The notes under the pieces are model-generated. The model was not told the origin of the DNA. It saw only the letters and a list, made by a program, of their open reading frames with translations, and made no database searches. Positions 12,103 through 21,500 of a DNA stretch of 64,000 bases are shown in pieces. The DNA is from Roridomyces roridus (taxonomy: Eukaryota > Basidiomycota > Agaricomycetes > Agaricales > Mycenaceae), in the NCBI GenBank assembly GCA_029378245.1, contig JARKIF010000004.1, positions 2,852,001 to 2,916,000 on the forward strand. The letters run 5' to 3'. Each line of letters opens with the position of its first letter. Position 1 is the first letter of the stretch. The position numbers and the translations under genes are program-made.

Positions 12103-12191
12103 TGGAGTGGCTGGAATCGAACCGCCATCCTAACTCTCCGTCGAGTTTAGATGCTCACCCCTCTGCAACTTTCCGCACAGAGAACACTCCA
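12103..12191 (-). tRNA. Third tRNA-like sequence, degenerate T arm
   Basis: The minus strand has a perfect seven-pair acceptor (TGGAGTG/CACTCCA) and a B box (GGTTCGATTCC). The T stem appears to have lost one base (GGCGG where GGCTGG would pair with CCAGCC). The middle folds into CTCTG/CAGAG and a long imperfect hairpin CATCTAAACTC/GAGTTAGGATG. No anticodon can be assigned, so a pseudogene is most likely. Confidence 0.3.
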
Positions 12192-12942
12192 CATTGGGTT
12201 CTCCTGTAATCGAGAAGTGTTACGGGTCCCAGTAATGACAGCGAGAAGGCACGCTGCATTTACCGTGATCTCGGCAAATCCAATGGTATGCATCGATTTC
12301 GAGTTCACTCCGCGTTGGCCGAACAAAATGGTCTTTCAAAGCACTCAAAGCTGGAAATAAACGCACGCGGACGCGGCATCAAAGTTGTTAAGATACATTT
12401 CCTCTTTCTGTGGTAATAATTCTGATTTGTTGGCGGCAGTGCATAGCTCAGTAGTACATCGTCGGGAGGGGGGTACTTAGGTGCTGCATGGGTGTACGCT
12501 GTGGATTTAGATTATCCCACTATTTCGGGCGCGCCAAGCAGGGTACTCGACGCGATGATGAGGGTATTGAATCACTGGAGGGGCATCGGTACAAACTTCA
12601 TTGATCTTCAACCTGAACGCCATGGGAAAAAGGCCAAATGATTTTCTGGGAAATAATCCGACCCGAATCGAACGGGAGCGAATTATATGGACTCGCATGG
12701 TGTTTCCAGAATCAATTTCGATGGGAACAGCAAGCCTTTGTCCAGAAGAAAGTATTTACATTGATAATAAGATCCGATTGTGCTACGAAACTCCGTGCCG
12801 ACCGAAGCGCTCTTACTTTTACACACCTCGCTGGACATAGAGGAACGCGGGCGCGGAGTTGAGGATTGTCATAGACCATCGGCAAGGCCAACATCGGTGA
12901 CTCATCGCTAAAGTCCACTTGCGAGAATCCGTGCGTCGTAGA
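12192..12942. other. Spacer without a recognised gene
   Basis: A segment near 12437-12450 (tagctcagtagt) looks like a polymerase III A box but no B box follows. Overlapping short frames on both strands have no recognisable domain. Confidence 0.3.
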
Positions 12943-13910
12943 CACGCTGACATATGGGTGTCCTCTTTGGACAAAATAAATGGATTCCGATGACCCCAAT
13001 TTCTCATTTTGACCCGGGCCAATTGTCATTTCTGACCGTGATCACGATGATCACAGCCCGAATAGCGCCGTGAGGTGTGAAACAAACCCCGAGAGACAAA
13101 AACAAGATTGTGAAACCAGAATCACATCCATCAAATTGAAATCTTCTCCATCAAAGTGAAATCACAGCCATCAAAATGGAATTTCAGCCATCAGAATGAC
13201 AGCTAACTGCAAAATTCTGGAGCACTCCCAGAAATACTTCACCCAGACTTTGACAGCTCTCCCGCAACCCTCAGTGGTCGCTATTGTGGAGCGCGGACTC
13301 GATTAAGAAGGTCAACGTCATATATCGTGTATAAACTTTTTTTCAAGCGCTCCAGAATTTTGCAGTTAGCTGGAAATCACGCAAAATCATACCAACGTCG
13401 GGAATCAGTGATGACGCTACTCCCGGCTCGGGCTCTCTCCCCTGGCAGTGTCGGCTCCCGACAGGGATATTGGCAGTTGTTAGGGCTTCGGTTACATGGC
13501 GGATATGTTCATTTACTGCGCCGGGGATCAACTCTGTCTGGAGCACCTCGGGCTGAACCACCGTGAAAATTACCCTCTGCAGGATGGGTATCTGCATGGA
13601 AAATCCCGCTTGGTCAGGCCCCAACTGAGCTCTGGCGGCTGCGTGCGGAGGTGCGCGGCATCCACGGGTGGGGATCAATGATTGATCCAGTTCGCATGTC
13701 ACTCTGATGTCAGTCGATCTCATTTTGATCTCGCTTGTTTTCATTCTGATCTACGCGGATTTTGTTTTGATCTGGCCGAGTTTTGGTTTTACATTGAGAC
13801 CGTGATCACGGTCAGAAAATGAGAATGCTGGCCATCAAAATGAGATTTTGGCATTCGAAACAGAAATACTCTTTTTGTCCAGGAAGGACACCTGTATGAC
13901 ATGCTGAGCG
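12943..13910. repeat. Foldback element with ~100-bp diverged inverted ends and internal inverted repeat
   Basis: The left end (about 12943-13047) and the reverse complement of the right end (about 13800-13910) align along most of their length. They share ggtgtcct, ggacaaaa, tctcattttga and a perfect 16-mer tctgaccgtgatcacg. Inside is a perfect 23-bp inverted repeat (13201-13223 against 13349-13371, agctaactgcaaaattctgg...). There are also two arms of short degenerate repeats: catcaaaatgaaatcaca-like units at 13125-13200, and their reverse-complement counterparts at 13690-13790 (attttgatct-like). No transposase reading frame is present, so this is best read as a non-autonomous foldback or MITE-like element. 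Target duplications were not identified. Confidence 0.55.
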
Positions 13911-14082
13911 CAGAGCATTGAGAAACTCACCATCAAATCCAGATTCAGCTTGAACCTGGGATCAAAGCGACCGCATGAAGCATGGCATGGACTCACAACA
14001 GGTAGTACCGTATCCCCGAGATATTGAATGGTTCCAAGCAGATACTAACATAAGGTTATGGAATAGGTAATTCACACATCGA

Positions 14083-15365
14083 CTAAGCAGAAGGTGGGCC
14101 AAGTGGCCTGAATAACGCGAAATCCTCCGTCCCTGAGGAGACAAATCAGTGAACAGAAAAGAATGGAAGTCGACCGATACTCACCGAAAAACCTCTCCGC
14201 CAACGAATCCATGACCTCAAGCCTCACCCTCCGGAATGGATTATTCTCGCCGTCGAGGAGACGGTCTGCACACGAATTGGTCAGCGTGTGGCGAGCCCGT
14301 TTCTCCATGGCCCAGAGGCGGGCAATTACATCGGCCGGGTTGAACTCGTCAAGATGAGGGTGATGTATCATCTCAACCCACGCTTTCTCCCAATTTTCAG
14401 CACACGTCCGATGCTGCGTACCACATGGGAGCTTGGGCGGGTTTTTGGACAGGTGAAGCCACATGACGGTTAGAGACCAGTATCCCATGAGGATGCGCGC
14501 GAGGTGGACCGGCGCCACGCGCGGGTACGGGAATTGTGTCGCTGTGGAGGTCCAGTGGTACGGAGGCATCCGAATTCGGCAGAGTATGGCGTAGTAGAGG
14601 TCGATGAGGAACTCACGACTCAGAGGACCCACGGCTTCAGCAGCGTCGAGGGCGTCACAGTACTCCAGCCGGGGATGGGTTTTCAAACGCAGTTTCCACA
14701 CGTGTGGAATGTCTGTCCAGAGCTCCGCCGCTTGCGGGGATGTTGCAGCCAGAGTAAGCGTGGAGCGGAGGACCTCCAAAGAGAGGCCCGTATTACTTGC
14801 GGCATTCGGTTGGCGACAAAAGTACTGGATAGCTGCGACGGCGTATTCGACCCATGACGCCATCATGTACTTTTGTGCGAAATGCGCCAGGTCCAGGACA
14901 GTCAAGATGTCCTCCACGGGAATGCGGTCGAATTGATTGGCCAATGCGCTGAAGTCCGTCTGAATTCACAAGTATTTTTCGACAGACGGATTCCAACATA
15001 CGGGGCAAGTGAATACCGGAGGAATGCCCGAAACTGCTGGGGAGTGTCACCAGCAAGGAAAATTGCATCCTCATCAGTCGCGCCTTCGGCCGGCTGTTCT
15101 CCCTGGGGCAGCGCAAACATGTCGGCCAGGACCGGCGAGCCACGGGCGAGGAAGACACGGTGGGTCTCAGGGAGAAGATCATCGTCAGCCTTATCTTTCT
15201 GGGTGAGACATTACTGCGACTCACCTTGAATAGCACATTCTCGACTCGAATGACACAGTCCCCGTCCTCGTCGTAGTAGTTCTCATCGCGGCCTGCCGAA
15301 GGAAGCTCTTCTTCTTCTTCTTCTTCGTCGCTATCCGATGAGCTTCGCGCGCGCTTTCGGGCCAT
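14083..15365 (-). CDS. BTB/POZ domain protein
   Basis: A protein of about 380 residues with an acidic, Ser-rich N-terminus (MARKRARSSSDSDEEEEEEE). A BTB fold follows: GDCVIRVENVLFK, THRVFLARGSPVLADMF, AIFLAGDTPQQFRAFLRYSL and then FDRIPVEDILTVLDLAHFAQ. The remainder is the long alpha-helical tail common to Agaricomycete BTB proteins, which are greatly expanded and mostly uncharacterised; they may act as adaptors or in transcription. The first intron inside the BTB domain appears to be only 26 nt (gtgagt...acccag, about 15198-15223), unusually short. The last intron places the stop at 14083-14085; unspliced reading would end at 14072 instead. The start at 15365 is chosen over one at 15419 because the protein-like acidic segment begins there. 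Confidence 0.75.
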
Positions 15366-15941
15366 GTGAGGATGGTGGTGAGAGGAGAAGGATGAGACTG
15401 ATGAGCCAAGCAGTGACAAAGTTGATCATGATCTGGTCGGGTTTTGGCGACCAAGATCAACCAGCGGAGAGTGTAGATGTGAGCTGGCTACAGGCTACTC
15501 TTCCGAATTGGGCGACTTTCATTCAAGTACTGTCATTTTGACCGGTTGTGTTTGTTGTCCCGTTCTTCAATGAGTGAACCCTTGGTGGGTGACCGTTGAA
15601 CGTTCAACCATCTCTGGACCACAGTACACCCCTACATCATTGGCGGCACGCTTCTCTCTGTAGATGCTCGTCGGGTCGTTCGATTCGGACCAGGTGATCT
15701 AAGCCAGCGTGGTCTCTTTGAGTTCTCATAGTTTTTTTCTGAGTTCTTGCCCGGATGCGAGGCGAATCCCATGCATTGAAACTTTGACTATGATACACCA
15801 GTACATGGTACGATATGATAGAGACTGGAATTGATACAAAGGAATATGCGGCGTTGGTGATGCGTAGAATCGTACTCGTACTCATTTCACATATTGAACC
15901 GAAGACGACTCGTCATCGCTCTTCTTCGTGTCGGGACTGGG

Positions 15942-16746
15942 TCAGCTAACGAGCTCGGTTCTCAATTGATAGTGAGACTCACACCACACGCCAATCTGCG
16001 CACCATTCGCAGCTTGAATGTAGTAGGTCTATATGGAACGCGATTAGCCAAACGATTTGGAATCAACGAAACAAAGAGACGTACCCCGACACAAATGGCG
16101 AGATACGCAAATATGAAGATTGCAACGATCGGCGCTACGACGAACCACTTGTTGGAGACGGCCCAGAGGCGATAACAAAAGTAGGATTGCACGTAGAGGT
16201 CGATGGTGGCAACCTATTCATCTTCTCCGTGAGCGAAATCGATGGAGCGAGGGAGGGAGAATCGCACCATGAGAGGCGTCCCGGAGTACAACCATTGAGT
16301 ATAATTGAGGAGTATGGCACCCTGCAGATCGCCAAAATAGACACTGGATTGAATCCATACTACAGCGCTGTAGGGCATGAGCAAGGAAAGGCTTGTAGCG
16401 AGGGGGAAAGAAACATACACAGCGTGTACGGACTCCAAGAGGGTTACAATCACCAGGACAGCCACGAATGCACGAAGCCCAGTCTTATCGTCGCGGTACC
16501 AAGTGAAGTAGTTAACAAACTACCCGATGAGAGTCAATAATCGAATCAAATTGGAGGACATCACACGCACCTGGCAACACAAAATTCCCTGGAGGAATAG
16601 GTCGACGCATCCTCCCACGAGCTAGAATCGCGTCAAAAATGCGTTGCTAGGTCACGGAGAAAGGAAAGACGCACCCAGGGACCCAGCCACGACATGCACA
16701 GACGGAGATCTTCCCCGGTAAGTCTCACAGACGTCGAAGTCGACAT
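15942..16746 (-). CDS. DUF6534-type integral membrane protein, C-terminally short
   Basis: Recognised from the order of segments in Agaricomycete DUF6534 proteins: SWLGPW, GGCVDLFLQGILCCQFVNYF, TWYRDDKTGLRAFVAVLVIV, WIQSSVYFGDLQGAILLNYT, YVQSYFCYRLWAVSNKW and WFVVAPIVAIFIFAYLAICV. Five introns join in frame to a stop at 15942-15944 after about 210 residues. Family members usually have two further helices and a cytoplasmic tail. Here translation stops after TYYIQAANGAQIGVWCES, so the gene seems truncated or my last splice is wrong. A minus-strand frame downstream (15637-15885) contains a faintly similar stretch (RDHAGLDHLVRIERPDEH) that may be the lost tail. Function of the family is unknown. 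Confidence 0.65.
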
Positions 16747-17723
16747 GGCTTGAGTTGCTTTGGGATTGGAACGAGGAGACCAAGGCTGGCAAGGACGCTA
16801 TATGAACCAGAGCGAATATACAGTCGATGCCTGGCGATTGGGATTAGAAAGGTTGTGTACGTGCAGACTGTATACCTTTCCCCTGACTGTACCTGAGACT
16901 TGGAGGCAGCGCGACGTTCGGCGACCCATTCAGTTTGCTTTGATTGCTGCGCATACGGGAGATTGAATTCGGAGAGAGCCTTTATCGTGCCGGTGTTTTG
17001 AACCTTCAAGATGAGCGCATCGTATCATAAGCGCGCACAACTGGGGCACTGGAGCAAACGGGGAGAGGTTACCCTATGTCCATCCTCATTCACTCGGTGA
17101 GACCTCCTGAAACTGGTCTTTCTAGGGTCCCCTCGAATGGAGATTGCCACAAATCCCGGTTTCTGTAAGCCCCTGCTTGATCAAAGTAAATCTGGAAGGA
17201 AATCAACGTGTGAGGAGAGTACCCGCACCTGGACGAAACGACCAACTCTAACGTCGAACTCGCGGTCCGGTCACCATCTTGGACTCTACCGAAAATGCAT
17301 CCGCGCTCGTTGACCTGTCCTCCTGTTCCGTGGAGGCAAGACATCAACAAATCAGGATCCGTCCCTAAGAACGACCCCTAAGTACTGCCTTAGGGTGCAA
17401 ATAGCGTTGAATGCAGATAAACTGAAACCAGTTTCAATAAAGAAGACAAGAGCCTATGATTCCGCGGAGGACGACAGACACGGAAGTGGAGTGTCGCCGA
17501 CGACATGATGGTGGTAAAAGACAAGGGGCATGCAGTGCAGTGATGATGTGATTTGGTTCATCGCGCGGATCACCGGCATCGTGTCACTTCGTCTGGTGGT
17601 TCGAACTCAAAGCTCGTTTTCCATAGTTGCAATATCTGGGATCATCTAGCAATTAAAGCAGGATAAGATACAACGCTCGAATTGCAACATTGTTAAGTAT
17701 TCATATTCAAGACCTCTCCCTCT
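16747..17723. other. Spacer without a recognised gene
   Basis: Short frames on both strands lack domains. No tRNA, TATA-driven gene or repeat is evident. Base composition is more AT-rich towards 17600-17720. Confidence 0.3.
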
Positions 17724-18032
17724 TCATCGCGCCGACGTACGCTCAAACCTAGCATCCCTCTCCATCGGCGGACAAACAGGAATCCTCAACCCCCTACCCG
17801 CCCTCCTCTCTGCCGCCCTCCCACGAGCCAACCGTGGGCGCATCCGGCGGTCAAGTTCAGTGGAGGTAATGAGCTCAGCCGGGGGGAGTGGTGTGATAGT
17901 ATCTTTGTCCTGCACCGACGCGGGTGCGAGTGGAGTTGGTTCAGACGCCATCGGAGGAGGAGGGGGAGGAGCGACGGGCACCAACATGGGAGGCGTAGGC
18001 AGAGGGGGAACCACAAAGTGCGTGTGAGACAT
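17724..18032 (-). CDS. Hypothetical small proline-rich protein
   Basis: A single open frame of 102 codons. The first half is Pro/Ala-rich (PPLPTPPMLVPVAPPPPPPM), the second basic (MRPRLARGRAAERRAGRGLR) and the end is LRIPVCPPMERDARFERTSA. Low-complexity composition makes chance possible. A second minus-strand frame (17941-18276) overlaps upstream, and a two-exon gene joining them cannot be excluded. It lies about 530 bases beyond the 3' end of the polyketide synthase on the same strand. I recognise no family. Confidence 0.3.
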   Translation of the reverse strand: MSHTHFVVPPLPTPPMLVPVAPPPPPPMASEPTPLAPASVQDKDTITPLPPAELITSTELDRRMRPRLARGRAAERRAGRGLRIPVCPPMERDARFERTSAR

Positions 18033-18330
18033 GATAGTTTGGTGATAGGAGGTGTGGTGTCTCTGGCGGTTGTAGTTTTAGTGTGAGGATGGTTGGAACA
18101 GTACGAAAAGCATCTACCTTTATGCTCGACTCCTCCAGTGCGGATGAGATCGGTATTAGGGCAGTGCATCCGAGTCGGGGGCTTGGGATTCGGCGAGACA
18201 TTGGGGTACTTGCGTTCTGTTCCGCGAGTGAATGGAGGGATGTTTCAGTCTTTCGCCTCCTGGAAAAGTGAGACAACGGGCAGCGTCTGGCATCGCATGG
18301 TAGGAAAACGAATTATCAGTCTATCGACAA

Positions 18331-18366
18331 GTACACAGCGAAGTACACAGCGAAGTGCACAGCGAA
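18331..18366. repeat. Three tandem copies of a 12-bp unit
   Basis: GTACACAGCGAA occurs twice in a row, followed by a copy with one change (GTGCACAGCGAA). It lies downstream of the polyketide synthase gene and has no known role. Confidence 0.8.
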
Positions 18367-18561
18367 GAGATGGTGGTGGTACGAGAACAAGAAGTATTTC
18401 AAACTCCGAACAGCCCACTCCAAAGAGTCAGAGTCCAAACTCACAATCCCACAAAGTTTTTTAGACGTCTAAAAGAGATGAAATTCTATGGAAGAAATAT
18501 TATACATGCAGTGTCGTACATAACTTTCATTTCGCGCGCAGCCGCAATCCCCACCTCGCCT

Positions 18562-21500
18562 TTATAGCGTGTACGATTTTTCAAGGGCCTCGGAGAAGGG
18601 CGTGTACGAGAACATGCTGAAGTGGCCCTCGTCGTCGTAGTAGACGCACTCGACAGGGTTCCTCAGCCGGCTCGCACCAAAGTCGTCCCACTCGCCGTTC
18701 GGCGCCAACTCCTTCATCAGTCCCTGAATACCCCGACCAGCCAAGTACACCGTCTTGGGCGCCTTGATCTCGTCGATCATACCGCCCAACAGCCTCTGAG
18801 CCCTAGCCTGGCGATCCTCCTCGCTCGACGCCTCCCCAATCGTCTTCTTCAACCACGGCATCATGACGCTACCCGTCTTCTTCACCATCAACGGCATCTG
18901 CGTCTGCTGGCTGTACTGCTTGTCACGGGGCGCAGCAGGGTCACGGTTGGTCCAGTTGTCGTTCTTGTCGTTACGGAGCAACGCCAACACTTGACGGACG
19001 GCCGAATCGTGCTCAGACGGGCCGAACACACCCGAGCGAGTCTCGTGGGCCAACAGCGGGGAAGAGTAGAGCAGAGGGAAGTGGTCGATCCAGCACATCT
19101 GGAGAATCTTGTCTCCGTTCGCCTCGAGTTTACGTGCAACCTCCAAACCGAACACACACCCAGCCGAGAAGGCACCAAGACGGTACGGGCCCTCGGGACG
19201 CGCGCGCTTGATCTCGTCGTAGTAGAACTGCGTCAACTCCTCGAAGCTGGCCATGGGCGTATCCGTCGTGTACTGAATCGCCCACAGCGCCGTGTTGAAC
19301 TGGAGCTGCAACGGCTGGAAGGGCATCGCAGAACCGTCACCACCGTGGATGAGGATGAGCGGAACATCGTCCTTCTTGCCAATGACGAGCTTGACGAGAT
19401 TGTCTCCGTGACCGTTGACCTCCTTCCAGTCGAACGCCTTCTCGCCAGAAGCCTCGCCAGCAGTAGCGGTCTCGCCAACGCTGGCCTCCGCAGCAGCAGC
19501 AGCAGCCTTGCGCTTCTCGTCGAGGTCGTTGAGCGTGACGTCGGCGAGGAGCTGCAGCTGGGTGACAACGAACAGCGGCTTGAGTGCCGAAGACAGACGG
19601 GAGGCGGAGAGCGAGTCGAGACCGTAGGACGTGAGGGGAACCGCGGGGTCGAGCTCGGACTTCTCGAGATGGAGTTCGGCGAGAACGATGCCCTCCATCT
19701 TGGTAAAGTCGTCGGCGGCCAAGCTGACGGAAGCGACGGGAGTGAGCAGGTGACGGTAGAGCGGGTTGACACCGAGATGGCCGTTGACAGCGTCCCAGTC
19801 AAAGTCGGGCACGTAGGTCTCGAAGTTGCGCGTACGCATGCGCTTCAAGCCGTCCTCAACGCACTTGGCGAGGTCTGGAATAAGAATATAAGCAAAGAAT
19901 AAATCGAAGGAAAATGAAACGCACGCTGCGAGCTCATAGCCCACTTCAACCAGACCAACGAGTGGGGCTCGGAGACGGTGAACTGGCTGACACCGAAAGT
20001 AGAGTCGGTGATACCAGGAGCGACGAGCGTGAAACCGTTGCGGTACTTGCCAGTCATCCACTCAAGCGCAGTGTTGGCACTGGAGAAGAGTCAGAACAAT
20101 ATATCAACGTCGAAAGAAATAGCATACCCCGAGTAGTTGGTCTGCCCAGCGGAACCGAAGGACATGGCCGAGGAAGTCGACACGAAGAAGTCGAGCTTGG
20201 CAATGTCAACAACCTTCTCGAGAACTTCGAACGCCGAGATCTTGCTGATGATGGTCTTGTTGAAGTCCTTCTCGCGGGGCGATCCAGGGCCGAACGACAT
20301 GAAGAGACCGTCGACGAGGATGGCGGGAAGGAAGACAGCACCGCCAAGAGGACGGTCGAACCCAGCGATGAGCTTGGTAGTCTGCTCCTCGGACAACGAG
20401 TCGCACGCCTCGAGACGGAGGTCAATGTCGGGGAGGGCCTTGATGTAGTTGAGAACACGGTTGAGCATGTACTTGATCGGCGAGTTCATCGACGCAGCTC
20501 CGGAACGAGAGGTCAATACAATGCGACGAGCACCGCGCTAAATTATACGTCAGAACTTGAGCGGATCAAAGAAAAAAGTGCAACGCACCGTGTACATCCA
20601 CAACGCAAGGTGGATACCCAGAGACCCGATACCACCAACGAGCATGTAGAACTTCTCGGGGCTGAACAAGACGGGCGCCGAGACCTGGTACTCGGACGGC
20701 AGGTACTCTTGCGGGGCCTTGCCAAGCACGGACGATCCAGCCGAAACACTGGGCAACAACTTGGCCAACACATCACCGGCGAGGTACTTCTCCTTCTGCA
20801 CGCGCGCATACAAGCCAGAGCCGGCATTGTCCCAAATGAACGTGGACGCGCTCGGGGAGACATGGCTAGTCAAAGCCTGCAGGGCAGCAGCATCAGTGCC
20901 GGCAGTGGCGACGACAATGCTGGCCGACGGCAACGCCTCGGGCGAGGAAACCAAGGCAGCGGGGTCAAGCGAGAGCGCCTTCCAGGCAGCCTGGATACCC
21001 GGAGCAATGACATCATCGGCGGCAACGAAGACGTTCTGGCCCTTGAGACGCTCGGGGTTGGTGAGGTAGCTTCCGAGCGCGAGGGAGAGGACGAGCAGGG
21101 GATGACGAGAGCAGAGGTAGCGTGGGCATCAGCACCTGCGGGAACCTTGGCAACTTCACCCTCGAAGAAGGCAGCGACGTTGGAAACTTCGGCAGTCGTG
21201 ATACCGGCAACGCGAGTGCCGACGGGGAACGACGCAGAGCGCGAGGCCTGGACGGTACCAACAACAGCACGCAGAGGACCGAAGCTGGAGGCGCTGTCGA
21301 TCTCGACAAGGACACCCGCAGGGGGCGCGCTCGCCATGGACGGGCTGAGAGAGCCGGAGGCAGCGTCCAACTTCCACTGCTGAGGGAGCTCGGTGCTGGA
21401 CTCCTCGGCAGGAGCGGCACGGAAGACGATACGCGGCACGAACAGGTTGCCGCTAGCATCAACGCGCACCTCCTTCTCGAGCTGCTCAAACTGCGCAAAG

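Noticed and set aside
12430..12500. A-box-like tagctcagtagt, possibly the start of a tRNA on the plus strand
   Set aside because: No B box or acceptor pairing follows within 100 bases.
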